Source: Limonium bicolor (lineage: Eukaryota; Streptophyta; Magnoliopsida; Caryophyllales; Plumbaginaceae). From it: a stretch of 64,000 bases of DNA. Within the stretch, counting starts at the first letter, position 1; every line of letters begins with the position of its first letter. This document shows positions 10,385 to 21,601 of the stretch, piece after piece. A program made the position numbers and the translations under genes. Location: the NCBI GenBank assembly GCA_023374045.1, contig CM041780.1, positions 89,369,627 to 89,433,626 on the forward strand. The letters are read 5' to 3'. Below the pieces are notes generated by a model that saw only the letters and a program-made list of their open reading frames with translations, did not search any database and was not told the origin of the DNA.

Positions 10385-12056
10385 TGTTGGGATAAAACTA
10401 CACGTTAATATATATAGATTTATAGCAAACTAATAGGCAAGTGTACCTATACGTAGTAGTAACAAGTGTCGTATCCACAGAGAGATTGTTCAATTATCCT
10501 AGTTTAGGTAGTTAATAAAAAAACTGTAAAAAGGGGTTTAGCCGGAGGCAAGCTTGATTTGTTGTTGGATTAGTACAGAAATAATAAAAACAGTAAAAAC
10601 AGTTGTGAATTAAGTGGATGGAAAATGTGCTAAGGAAGGTGAAATCGCCCTATTATAACTCAGATATTAAATATAATCCTAGTTTGCTCTTATTTGTCTG
10701 TTAAGAATTTTATCTTGTGGCCTTTCTAAATCATAGATAAGGACAACTCTTAATTAATTCAGTAGACTTTTTACAATCAGAAAAAAGTCTAAAATCATTA
10801 ATTAGCTTTAAGCGAGAATTCTTTTTATAACAGCGATGGATTTTACTGCTAATCAAGGAGATAATATCTGACGTTTGTCTCTCTTTGTGGTATATTCTCT
10901 AATTTACAAAATCATTGAAATTAGAGAAACCGTAAATGCGTAAAAATGATCAGTTCTTAAACATTTAATAATAGAGAGAGACAAAACAAATATTTATAAG
11001 CAAACTCGGTATTATAAATACGCTGAGTTATTTTGGGGTTAAACACCCATCCTAAGCACAAATATAGAATACTCAGACATCGACAGAAATAAAAACAGAG
11101 TAGAGATTGAAATAGTCATTATTCAGGAACTGCTTGCGAAGAACGGGTCTGCACTCGCCTGCCTCTTTTCTCTCTTGTAAAATACTGCTTCTGTTTGAGT
11201 ACGTACGTGAATGTGGTGAAATGGGTGAAAATAAATAAAAGATGGAGAATTGTGGTGTTACGGGATGAATTAAATGGAAGAGAATGGAGTGTGGAGCTGT
11301 TTGTGTGATTTCTTCAGCCTCTGGTCGTACGTGGTGTAGTATTGTGCAGTTATGGTGCTGGGTTTATATAGAGGATTGGAGGAGGCAGAAGATGTGGAAG
11401 AGCATTGATTGCTCATTGATTGCAGGGGACAGAGTTCACGCGTGAGGGATTTAAGGCGCCGACTGGTAATGGATATGGTAGCAAGTTGCAGACAGTCGGC
11501 GCGTCTGATTTTCAGTCTTGTTCCGCCTTGACGTCCGCCCAAGGACAGGCGGTCACATGTATGTCCGCCTTGACGTCCGCCCTGTTGTAGGCGGTTGCAA
11601 GGTGTGGTTGGTGTGTTGTCCGCCTCAAACAAGGCGGTTGTATTGGAGGTCCGACGTCCGCCTATGGTACCACCTCAAACAAGGCGGTTGTATGTGGTAC
11701 GTTCCGCCTATGGTACCGCCTCAAACAAGGCGGTTGCAATATGTCCGCATACACGTCCGCCTAGCTATAGGCAGTTACACATGTGGTCACAAACATCGGC
11801 CTATTTTCCTTCCAACTTTGACCGGCTCTAGATTGTTCGTTTGGACCCCGTTTTCTGAGCCGTTTGCGTCTATGCGTTTGTCTCTTTGTCTACTTTACTC
11901 CCAGCTTGGTTTTCCTCATGTTTAAACAATAAATTTGTGAGATAAACAATAAAACATAAACTAGAGGAAAACTAACCGAAGTGGAGAAATGAGCAAGAAA
12001 AGTGTTAATATATTATATGAAATACACCTATAAAACATGCTCATTTAGACTTATCA
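10385..12056 (-). repeat. 3' LTR of element A
   Basis: Starts TGTTGGGATAAAAC and ends TTATCA on the plus strand (TGATAAG...CCCAACA on the element strand). It matches 23899-25568 almost throughout, with scattered 1-4 base indels. It contains the hairpin array at 11521-11777. Confidence 0.93.
11521..11777. repeat. Hairpin array GTCCGCC...GGCGG in the 3' LTR of A
   Basis: Six short inverted-repeat modules at about 11533-11552, 11575-11596, 11618-11640, 11669-11690, 11714-11736 and 11755-11776. Each has a left arm TCCGCC or ACCGCC, an 8-10 base loop and a right arm GGCGGT. Arms are nearly constant, while some loops and spacers vary. The array is repeated in the other LTR (25030-25286). Confidence 0.85.
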
Positions 12057-12094
12057 CACCCCCACACTTACCTTTTGCTTGTCCTCAAGCAAAA
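12057..12094 (-). other. Polypurine tract and hairpin next to the 3' LTR of A
   Basis: On the element strand the purine-rich AAGTGTGGGGGTG abuts the 3' LTR, the usual position for plus-strand DNA priming. Just upstream lies a perfect hairpin with 9-bp arms (TTTTGCTTG / CAAGCAAAA, 12073-12094) and a 4-base loop. Confidence 0.8.
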
Positions 12095-13282
12095 CCATGT
12101 ACCCAAACAAGTAGGGAATGCTCAATATTAACAAATACTATTATGAGGTAGGTAGGATAAAAAAGTCAATAGTACATGATCTTAAACTTTAGAGGAGTGT
12201 GATCCATCAACTACTGGTGGCATAGGTGTACTCAGGGCAAAAATAAAAATTAGAGTTTCGGGGTATGATCCGGAGTACTTCAATGTTTCTTTTGTTTAGG
12301 TGACTTTGAACTTTTACCATGGCCTACTTCTCTCAAGAATGGGCATTGAGGAGAAAACAAAAGGAAAAATAGAATTATGCATTTGTTTCACTTTTGCATA
12401 AGAGATGAGAAGATAATATGTAAGCATCAAGCTTTTATATTTAAGAACACTCAACTCTCTTGTTGGTTACCAATGGTGTCTCGCAAGTCCCTTATTTATT
12501 ATTATTTTTTCCTTTTTGACAGAGAAGCACCCCTTAGCAATCCCTAAGAAAGAAGACAGAAGGAACCCCTGAGTAATAAAAATCCAACCATTGCAGATCA
12601 TTTGGTCACACCGCATAAAAATGCTCCTCAAAAGTAATCAAAATTTTAAAATTTTTGAATTGTACCATTTATACCATTTATCCCACAATTCATAACAATA
12701 TTTATTCTTAAAGAGAACAACCCACATATAAAGGGTCCACGATATTGAATTTGAACAAACGCAAGATAAGCAGAGAGATTAAGCATTTTAGAATAAAATA
12801 TCATCGAAAAGGGCACACTCCCCACACTTAAATTGAACAATGTCCTCATTGTTCACCAGAAAAACAAGGGAAAGTTTCAGAAGACCTTTTCGGTAAGTAG
12901 ATAAAATAGAGAGAATCACAAAGCTCACGAATATAATTTAAGCACAGAAACGCTCCTCTGCAGTGTTTATTTAAATAAAAGCATAATTAAAGAAACTGGT
13001 ACTCCCCTGATATTATTTTTGCTAGCGTTATAGGAGTTCCCCCACACTTGAGCTTCAGCTCAAGTAGTGTAGCTTGGTTGCGGTGTAGACATGAAATTGC
13101 ACCTGCATAAGACACTAGAAGCAACCATACTACAAACGGGGGTTAATAGTTAGCAGAAACAAAATTCAAAGAGAACCTGATAATTAAAAAGAGCATAAAA
13201 GCATATAAAGATAAGTTCATCCGGGTTGCCTCCCGGAAAGCTGCCCTTCTTAACGTCTTTAGCTAGACGCTTTGAAGCGTAC
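12095..13282 (-). other. Post-pol non-coding region of A with two more purine-tract/hairpin modules
   Basis: About 1.2 kb between the integrase stop and the polypurine tract, without a supported ORF. It repeats the module seen next to the LTR: CCCCACACTT at about 12820-12829 followed by a perfect hairpin 12835-12854 (GAACAATG / CATTGTTC), and CCCCCACACTT at 13039-13049 overlapping a perfect hairpin 13046-13065 (ACTTGAGC / GCTCAAGT). Confidence 0.7.
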
Positions 13283-13671
13283 TCAAATCTGAGGATCTTG
13301 TAGACTGATTGTACGAGCATCAACTGTCTCGAGATTACCACCCTGGTAATGCTTAAGTCTAGATCCATTGACCATGAAAGTTTGTTTTTTAGAATCCACC
13401 AACTCAACGGATCCATAGGGGGTGACCTTGGAGACAGTAAATGGTCCAGCCCAATAGGATTTTAGTTACCAGGAAAGGCTTTAACCTGGAATTGTACAAC
13501 AGAACCAAATCTCCCTCATGGAACTCCCGTTTAAGGATCATCTTGTCGTGCCACTTCTTGGCTTTCTCTTTGTAGATTCGGTTATTTTCATAGGCATCCT
13601 CTCGAAATTCTTCTAATTCAGTGAGCTGGAATTTCCTTTTGTCACCTGCTCTCAATAGATCAAAGTTGAGG
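13283..13671 (-). pseudogene. Element A integrase, C-terminal part
   Basis: C-terminal end of the integrase, continuing from 18213 across the insertion of B. Blocks are [46 protein letters not shown], then [20 protein letters not shown] and a TGA stop at 13283-13285. This is the Athila-style DNA-binding tail. A frame change lies near 13400-13470. Joining 18213 to 13671 through a single AAAGC restores a continuous reading (KSFWAVKA then LNFDLLRAG), which fixes the insertion point of B. Confidence 0.88.
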
Positions 13672-13676
13672 GCTTT
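13672..13676. repeat. Target-site duplication of element B, left copy
   Basis: GCTTT (AAAGC on the element strand). The identical right copy is 18213-18217. Removing B plus one copy restores the integrase reading of A. Confidence 0.85.
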
Positions 13677-14800
13677 TCCTCACACTTGACTTTTGCTTGT
13701 CCTCAAGCAAATAAGGAATAAAATATCTCTAAGCCAAAATAATAAAACAAGATTAAATAAGTGTAGAAGGGATTTAGACAAAGTGACAACTTGAAAGAAT
13801 AATTCTGCTCTTAGAAGTAGGTTTTTATAAACAGTGAAGAAGAACAATTTAATAAAAGCATAGAAAAACTAGACTGCAGAAAACAAGTTAGATTAACCTG
13901 GGATTTCCAACCAATTTCAATTCACTTACCCGGGATGACAAGGGTGTGAAGTAATGCCTTATTCCGCAATACCTTTCAACACCACGTACTCATGTTCATA
14001 AATATAATTGCAATTTATTATTACATTTTTTTTGAATGTGCAAATTGTATATACAAAGCACATATATTTAAAATTTTTTGAATTGCATTATTTTTTCTGT
14101 ACCCCAGACTTTTCTCTCTATCCTTGTAGCGGTGTTGGGTCTCTATCCCAGATCACGAGACCTTAGGTAGATAGGTGTTAAAGCACCCCAAAGAACTTAA
14201 TAACCGGATAGACGAGGCCTGTTTTTGGTTAGAAAAATTCATAAATAGCGGAGTACCTTGTCTTTATCCTTTTTTTCCTTGACTTTCCACATATTTCCAT
14301 AAATCCCAAGCTAAACTAAATTGGTTTGTTACAATCAGCAGATCTATCATATTTTGAGAGAAAATAGAATATTTTGAAGGAAAATAATTTATACAAACTC
14401 CTTGAAATAAACTACCTTTCAGTTGTCACCTGACATAATTTCAGACACTTCTACAATTATTTACCTCATTTTTATCAAATTTTTTTTTTAGGCAGTTTAG
14501 AGTAGCAAAAAGCGAGTGTGGCATTAACGAACAACTGTCATATTTTCAGGGAAAGGTCTCTCCTTCCTCACACTTAAGAGGAGCAATGTCCTCATTGTTC
14601 AGAATTAAAGTCAAGAAAAGGACCTTTCAAAATATGACAGACTCATAAAGGATTAAACGCATGTAGGTTGAACATTAATATAATAAATGAGGAATTGAAA
14701 CTCCCCTTGTATCGTAGATTGAGGAAGGTATCCTTCCTCACACTTAGAGCTTTGGCAGGGGTGAGACGTTCCTCACACTTGAGTTTGCGCAAGTGTTCAA
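13677..14800 (-). other. 3' region of B with purine-tract/hairpin modules
   Basis: Modules matching those of A: TCCTCACACTT plus a perfect hairpin at 13692-13711 (TTTGCTTG / CAAGCAAA); CCTCACACTT near 14566-14575 plus the hairpin 14581-14600 (GAGCAATG / CATTGTTC, one G-T pair); CCTCACACTT near 14736-14745; and CCTCACACTT near 14771 overlapping the stem CACTTG/CAAGTG at about 14774-14793. No coding sequence is recognised. Confidence 0.7.
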
Positions 14801-15640
14801 CCGAAGATATTGAAATGCCAAAGCAACTGAGGTTGCTTTCCAAAGGTGAGTTCAGCTATATATTCGACATAGAATTTGTTCTGAAAAGAAAATCATATAT
14901 ATAGCCAGCAGAACTCAAGTGGCACCAAAAAGAAATAAAAATATGATAAACATAAATAATTAGGCATAAATAACTTTAAGCAAAAATAATAAAGTACTAT
15001 ATAAAATAAAAACATGAAGCAAACCGAACTGTTACCTTCCAGAAGTTTGATAAGGTTTAAACAGTATAAGTCTACAAAATGTTAGTAAACAACATAATAA
15101 AGTACTACATAAAATAAAAACATTAAGAGTTAACAAATATTAATAAACAAAAAGCAACATAAAAACTAATATTAATAGCAACATAAATATTAATATTAAA
15201 AACAACATAAAAATTAATATTATTAACAAAGCATTAATATTTGACATAAACATTTTAGTAATATTAACAAAAATAGAAAACAAGAAGAACAAATAATATG
15301 AAATATAAACAGAATAATTATACAACATAAATTCTGTCGAAAAATCGACAGAACCTCCCCTAAAAATCTATGATTCTCCACAATTAATTCAGTCAAACGC
15401 AAGGTAATTTAATACCGTTATCAGCATAAATCCACATATAACAACCTATAATCATAAATTCATTCGTTTAATAAAACAAGGCATAATACAATTGGAGAAT
15501 GCTATTTTAACATAGCAAGTCTCGTATCTACATATACCTAAATTTGAAATTCATCCAAAACGACAAATTTAAGTATAATCAGTGTAGTTTTAACCTTGTG
15601 TATGTATAATATGATTTATAGAAGAAGAATCTGAGACAAA
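14801..15640. other. AT-rich interior of element B
   Basis: Low-complexity DNA dominated by short A/T words. It includes an AATATTAATA-type run at about 15165-15235. ORFs such as the one at 15140-15328 encode only hydrophobic low-complexity residues and are not believable genes. Confidence 0.5.
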
Positions 15641-15950
15641 AATCGCATATTGAGCTCGAATTTTCGAACGGGTCGACCTAGGGTTCGAAAGTTCAGTCCT
15701 TAATTTCTCCTAGTGTAGTTCATTATTTGTGGATTTGAAACTATAGAAACGTTAAGAATTGAAAAACAAAGATTTCGGTACTAACCTTGCGTAATTTGGT
15801 GGAGAATTGAGGAAGTTGTGTTGAATTGAAGAGGAGGAGAGTTGCGCGGCTTGTTCGTTCTCCTCTGTACCGGTTCGAGCTCTCTAATTTGGAGAAGAAC
15901 AGATTGAGTGAAACGCGGCGCTTCAACTTTTTTTTTTTTCATATCGAGTA

Positions 15951-16112
15951 ACGTCCGCTCGTTATCAGGCGGAAGAAAATGTGTCTCGTCCGCACCGTTT
16001 GACGCGGTCACGGTATCTGGCGTCCGCCCGTTTTGAGGCGGTAGGGGCTGTGACTCGTCCGCCCATTAAGAGGCGGACAGGCTGTGTATGGGCCGCGTCG
16101 TTTTGGGCGGTC
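15951..16112. repeat. Hairpin array GTCCGC...GGCGG in the leader of B
   Basis: Five modules at about 15953-15972, 15988-16009, 16022-16042, 16057-16078 and 16090-16112. Examples are GTCCGCCCATTAAGAGGCGG and GTCCGCCCGTTTTGAGGCGG. It is outside the LTR of B, between the primer site and the AT-rich interior. The 300 bp before it (15640-15950) are GC-richer than their surroundings and of unknown origin. Confidence 0.75.
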
Positions 16113-16597
16113 TTGCCCTGTTCGTTTTTTTTTTGATTTCAATAAATGAAACAATAACAAATAACAATTGAACAAATTCAACATTAGTAGACATAAATAA
16201 TAATTAGTAGTTAGATTACATAAAATTAAAGTTAGTAGTTAAATGTACAGAAAATTAAATGTTAGAGACAATGGAAATTTAAATGTTAGAGACAATGGAA
16301 ATTAAATGTTAAGGACAATGGAAATTAAAATGTTAGAAAATAAGAGTTAGAAGTTAGATGTCAGATGTCCGTAGTCATATGTCCAAAGTCAGGTGTCCAA
16401 TTATTAATATTAACAGATTATTAGATAATAATATCAACATAATATAGTAGATAATTAATATCACATAATATAGTAGATAATTAATATTAACAATAAACAA
16501 AATATTATAGACATAATATTAACAGATTTAAAAAGAACAAAATATTTATAATTAAACAGGTGAATAATCCGGGGCTTAGGAACTAGAATAAATCTAG

Positions 16598-16615
16598 TCC
16601 CCGGCAACGGCGCCA
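16598..16615 (-). other. Primer-binding site of B (tRNA-Asp)
   Basis: The plus strand reads TCCCCGGCAACGGCGCCA, the 3' end of plant tRNA-Asp(GTC). The element strand carries its complement, three bases from the LTR end. It is not a tRNA gene because no other tRNA arm is present. Confidence 0.9.
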
Positions 16616-16618
16616 TTT

Positions 16619-18212
16619 TGCAGACGTTATAATCTGAGTGGTTGTAATGGTGTAAATTAAAAAGAAAAGAAATTAAAAACTCAAAATAACGTCGGGCTGC
16701 AAACAATCATCCCGGTCGCAGTAGTATAGTGAAAATGTAAGCGACCGGATATCGAACCACGGGACTAATATACATATTATAGTACCTAAGCGTGTCACAA
16801 AAAGGGGGGATTAATTGACTTGTTTTTTACAAATAAAAAGAAAGATAAAATAACCAAACAAACAGATAAACTAAACGGGACTCTGGTTCACATTAATATA
16901 ATATCTGTTCTTCCATGCTAGGTCTACTGGTTTAATTATAATTGTTTGGCAAGATCCTAATTTTATCTTAAGGTCTAAGTCATAGACTCATAAGACTCGT
17001 TCCAGTTGTGCGATCAAGCACCCACTGGTGGACGGCAGAGGAGTATGAGGATTTTATTCTTGCAACTTGAAAATACTAACTCATTAAATCATAATAAAGC
17101 TTTCTCCAGTTTTACGGCTTAATTAACCTGTCTATTTATCACCGGTCTGATCAAAATAGACTAGCAAGCAATTTAATAAACTCATGACATTTATTAAAAA
17201 GATGAAAGAAAACCTTTAAGCGTAACAAACTTTATTAAAATTAAAACCAGTAAAACATATTGCATAATTAATACAGAACATAATAATTATTACCAGAGTA
17301 TACGTACTCTAGCCTAACATATTAAATAGTTTGGTCTTCTATTTAAATACGTGAGACTAGAGGTGAAATTAATGAGATGAAAAGAAAACAAATGGAGAAG
17401 CGGGAGATTAGAGATGAAGATGAACGAGTGAGTGAAAGTGTAGTGGTACGAAGATGGAATGATGGTGTGAATTGGAACTCCAGAGGAACCACGGAAGGAG
17501 CCTCCGGAAGGACACCGAGTAAGGAGGAATGAAGCTCGTATTTATAGAGGAAAAGAGCAGAGCAGCAGCTTCATTGATTGAGCTCGATGATTGCAGCTCC
17601 CCATTGATTGCAGCTCATTGATTGCGCAGGGGACAGGGCTGCAACGCGTGCGTGATTTCTGGTAGGTGCCGACTGCTTAAACGATAAGGCAGTCAAGTTG
17701 CAGAGCAAGTCGGCGAAGAAGATAACCGTTGATTTCCTACACATTTACACGTGTCCGCTAGATAAGGAGCGGTCTCCTCTGTCTCAACCACATGTTAATA
17801 GGCGGTCTCGTGTGTGGCGTCCGCTTGATATCTGGCGGTACACTCTGTCTCTTGTCCGCCTCGTATGAGGCGGTCGCCTCTATTTTGTCCGCCTCCTTGT
17901 AGGCGGTCGTCTCTTATTTCATTTCCTTCTCTTGTCCGCGTGTTGAGGGGCGGTTGCCCATCTATGTCTCGTCCGCCTCTTATCAAGCGGTACAGAGGCG
18001 GTTAACATATGCATGCGTGACATGCACGTGAGTTCCTTTAATCCTTATGTGTTAGTTTGTCATTTTTCCTACATTTTAACACATATAATACATCAGTTAA
18101 TATAACAACATAAATATAGGAAAAACCTAAGATAAGTGAGAAACATTACTAAAAATGATGCAATTAATAAGGTGATTAAACCTTAATAAGTCTATATGTT
18201 TTGCACTTATCA
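16619..18212 (-). repeat. Single (5') LTR of element B
   Basis: 1594 bp, beginning TGCAGACG and ending CACTTATCA on the plus strand (TGATAAGTG...CGTCTGCA on the element strand). The TGATAAGTG start is shared with A, but most of the LTR body is different. It contains the hairpin array at 17751-18003. No second copy lies between 13677 and 16597. Confidence 0.85.
17751..18003. repeat. Hairpin array GTCCGCC...GGCGG in the LTR of B
   Basis: About seven modules, for example GTCCGCCTCGTATGAGGCGG (17854-17873) and GTCCGCCTCCTTGTAGGCGG (17887-17906). One module reads CCGCT...AGCGG near 17755, a paired change in both arms. Loops differ from module to module. Confidence 0.82.
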
Positions 18213-19116
18213 GCTTTCACGGCCCAGAATGATTTGTGCACGAGCTCGACTGGTAAATGACAAGCTTTGCCGAAGACTAGTCGATATGGGGACATGCCGA
18301 TGGGGTCTTGTAGGCTGTCCTATACGCCCAGAGTGCATCACATCATCCAGCTCAGGGATCAATCTTTTCTTGAAGAATTAACTGTCTTTGTAGGATCCAC
18401 TTCAATTCTCGGTTAGAGACCTCAGCCTGGCCATTTGTTTGAGGGTGATAAGGCAAGGCTACCTTATGTCTCACTCCATATTTGGTCATCAAGGCTGTGA
18501 ACTGCTTATTGCAGAAGTGGGATCCTTGGTCACTGATTATAGCACGTGGGACTCCGAATCGTGTAATATGTTCCTTTTCAAGAACTTGAGTACTACCTTT
18601 GCATCATTTGTGGGAGAGGCGATAGCTTCCACCACTTAGTGACATAGTCGACTGCCACCAAGATGAAAAGGTTTGAACAAGACGAAGGAAGGGACCCATG
18701 AAGTCAATACCCCACACGTCGAAAGGTTCCACTTTAAGTATGATGTTGAGAGGCATTTCGTGTTTTCTAGAGGTGTTCCCAAGTCTTTGGCACTCATCGC
18801 AGGAGGCTACAAAGGAATGACAGTCTTTATGTAAGGTTTTCCAGAAAAAACCTGATTGAAGTACCTTAGCCGCTGTTCGAGCTGGCCCATGATGTCCTCC
18901 TGCTTCAAGAGAGTGACAATGTCGTAGAATGTTTTTGGATTTCATCTCGGGGCACACATATCTCACCATCCCGTCTGCACAGACCTTGAAAAGGAGAGGG
19001 TCCCCTCCCAGTAGTAATGTTTTACATCTGAAAAGAACTTCTTCTTTTTCTGTTGGTAGGTGTAGCCCATGTGGTATTACTCCTCGTGCCAGGTAGTTGG
19101 CCATGTCAGCGTACAT
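18213..19116 (-). pseudogene. Element A integrase, N-terminal and core part
   Basis: Integrase inserts the cDNA into the host chromosome. The H2C2 zinc-binding region is visible (RHCHSLEAGGHHGPARTAAK, then CHSFVASCDECQRLG). The catalytic core opens with FDVWGIDFMGPF (first catalytic Asp), and the [16 protein letters not shown] block follows near 18430-18480. The part next to B reads [20 protein letters not shown]. Frames change near 18600-18670. The coding sequence continues at 13671 on the other side of B. Confidence 0.88.
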
Positions 19117-19351
19117 GGTTCACCGGTGTCACCAATCATAAAAACGCACTCATCTGGGAAGAATTCATTGATGGAAGTGCCATCACTTGGTGCCTCTATG
19201 CGAGATAGGTGGTCTGCTACTACCTTCTGCACTCCTGGCTTGTCTCTGATTTCAATCTCAAATTCTTGCAGTAGGAGTAATCCACCGAGGAGTCGGGGTT
19301 TGGCATCTTCTTTTCCAAATAGATACCTCAGAGCGGAGTGATCGGTGTGAA

Positions 19352-21005
19352 TTATACTTTGCTTCCCAAGAGATATGATCGGAATTTATCCAGAGCAAAG
19401 ACTACTGCTAGAAGTTCCTTCTCAGTAGTTGAATAATTCTTCTGAGCGTTGTTGAGGGTTCTACTTGCATAGTAGATGGTTCTCAAGATCTTCTCCTTCT
19501 TTTGACATAAAGCGGCACCCACTGCATAGTCGCTGGCGTCGCACATAATTTCGAATGGAAGGCTCCAGTCTGGTGATATCACAATGGGGGCGGAGATGAG
19601 GCATTCCTTCAGTGTGTTGAAGGCTTGTAGGCATTTGTCAGTGAAGTCGAACTTGACGTCTTTAGCTAGGAGATCACATAGAGGTTTCGAAATTTTGGAG
19701 AAATCCTTGATAAACCTTCTATAGAACCCAGCATGGCCAAGGAAACTTCTGATGATGTCTTTCACCGTCGATGGTGGTGGTAATTTTTCAATAACTTCGA
19801 CCTTGGCTTTGTCAACTTCAATGCCTTTTGAAGATATTTTGTGCCCAAGAACTATTCCTTCTTTAACCATGAAATGGCATTTTTCCCAGTTAAGCACAAG
19901 GTTAGTTTCTTCACATCGGGTGAGGATAGCGTCCAGATTATTTAGACAGGATTCGAAAGTGTGACCAAAGACAGAGAAGTCGTCCATGAAGACTTCGATG
20001 CTTTTCTCAAGATAGTCGCTGAAGATTGCCATCATGCATCTTTGAAATGTGGCTGGGGCATTGCATAGACCAAAAGGCATCCGATTATATGCAAATGTCC
20101 CGTATGGGCATGTGAAGGTGGTTTTGTCTTGGTCTTCTGAGGCGATGGTATTTGAAAATATCCTGAATAACCATCCAGGAAGCAGTAGTAATCTTGCCCG
20201 GCCAATCTTTCCAGCATCTGATCAATGAAAGGTAAAGGGAAGTGGTCCTTCCGCGTTGCGCTGTTCAGTTTCCTATAATCGATGCAGACTCTCCATCCCG
20301 TCGTGGTTCTCTGGGGGATTAGATCACCTTTGTCGTTGGGGACCATAGTGAGACCTCCTTTTTTCGGGACCACTTGAACGGGGCTCACCCATTTGCTGTC
20401 GGAGATGGAGTAGATTATCCCAGCGTCGAGAAGTTTAAGCACTTCTTTCTTTACCACGTATTTCATGTTGGGATTCAGCCTTCTCTGTGGTGGACTAAAG
20501 GCTTGTAGGTATCTTCCATGTATATGTGATGTGTGCAGAAATGGGGGTTGATACCTTTGATGTCTGAAATGGACCAGCCTATTGCCTTCTTGTGGCTCTG
20601 TAGGATCTTCACAAGCTGTTCTTCCTGTGTACTTGTTAGGGATGAAGAAATAATAACAGGCAAAGTACAAAAATCAGAAAGGTAAACATACTTCAGATGT
20701 GATGGCAATTGTTTCATTTCTACGAGAGGGGGTTGTTCAATGGATGGTGGTAACTTCTGAGTAGATAGCTCTAATGGTTCTGGTGGTGGGTAGCGTGGTT
20801 TCGTATATGATTTTATCTTATCCAGAGCTGCTACCATTTCGATTGTGTCAGGGTACATTAGTCGGTTGTCACAGGTTTCAGATAAAGCATTTTCAAGAGC
20901 GTCATTACGAATAATAGCAGATGAATTATCCTGCACAATAGAGTCGACAATGTCTATGAAAAAGGTATCATCTATATCAGCGGGTTTCTTTATAACCTTG
21001 GACAT
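19352..21005 (-). pseudogene. Element A reverse transcriptase and RNase H
   Basis: Ty3-gypsy reverse transcriptase followed by RNase H. RT blocks are LLDAGIIYSISDSKWVSPVQ, GWRVCIDYRKLNSATRKDHF, DYYCFLDGYSGYFQIP, MPFGLCNAPATFQRCMMAIF and the catalytic VFMDDFSVFG. RNase H begins at about FEIMCDASDYAVGAALCQ and includes RTLNNAQKNYSTTEKELLAV. The RT-leading segment holds HKKAIGWSISDIKGI. There are frame changes near 20475-20530 and 20080-20170, so the polyprotein is broken as assembled. Order in pol (PR-RT-RH-INT) is that of Ty3-gypsy. Confidence 0.93.
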
Positions 21006-21189
21006 GTCGTATTCTAAAGTTTCGTTATGCAGCCTTAAAATGATTTTCCTTTTTCAACATCGATTAGTGCTCTAGCAGTTCTCATGAAAGGTCGTCCTAA
21101 GATTAAGGGCACCCTAGTGTCTTCTTCCATGTCAATTACAATAAAATCAGCGGGGAACACAAAAGTTCCTACAGTAACAATCAAATCTT

Positions 21190-21507
21190 CTATTATCCTT
21201 TTGGGAATACTAAAGATCTATCTGCTAATTGATTGAATAGAAGTAGGCATGCATTTACCAATCTTAAGTTTGTTGAAGTTGAGAGTGGCATTAAATTGAT
21301 ACTAGCTCCTAGATCACATAGCCCACTACCACAATCAACATTATCAATGGAACATGGAATAATTGGCAAACCTGGGTCTCCAAGTTTTGGAGGGAGACTC
21401 TTGAGAAGTACTGCTGACACTTCCTGTGTAAGGTGTACAGTTTCCACTTCCTGCAACGATCTTTTGTTGGTGATGATATCCTTCATGAACTTTGCGTATA
21501 TTGGCAT
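21190..21507 (-). pseudogene. Element A aspartic protease region
   Basis: Contains LPPKLGDPGLPIIPCSID, then GSGLCDLGASINLMPLS, the Athila-type form of the retroviral-like aspartic protease signature (DLGAS in place of DTGAS), followed by NQLADRSLVFPKG. The protease releases gag and pol proteins from the polyprotein. It lies between gag and RT, the normal place, but in a separate frame from both. Confidence 0.85.
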
Positions 21508-21601
21508 TTGTTTTAAAGCATCTGCAAAAGGAATATTAATCGTTAGTTTCTTGAAGTGAGTTAGAAACTTTCCAACTGTTCATCTAAATTTTTCTTTCTT
21601 A

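Larger units (their letters stand above)
13677..18212 (-). mobile_element. Element B: non-coding Athila/Tat-related element with a single LTR
   Basis: Minus-strand insertion inside the integrase of A, flanked by the 5-bp duplication GCTTT. From 5' to 3' it has an LTR (18212-16619), a tRNA-Asp primer site (16615-16598), a leader with GACAATGG and AGATGTCC repeats like that of A, a hairpin array, about 2 kb of AT-rich non-coding DNA, then several purine-tract/hairpin modules. It ends at GTGTGAGGA, the position where A passes into its 3' LTR. No gag or pol was found. The 3' LTR is absent although both target-duplication copies are present. B therefore looks like a non-autonomous relative of A. 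Confidence 0.8.

Noticed and set aside
11521..11777. Possible CRISPR-like array
   Set aside because: Regular short palindromes occur, but they are inside plant LTRs, spacers are not unique, and no cas genes exist in the window.
11270..11925. ORFs of 78-135 codons in the LTRs of A (also 24855-25439)
   Set aside because: They run through hairpin repeats, give repetitive Arg/Pro-rich text, and change frame between the two LTR copies.
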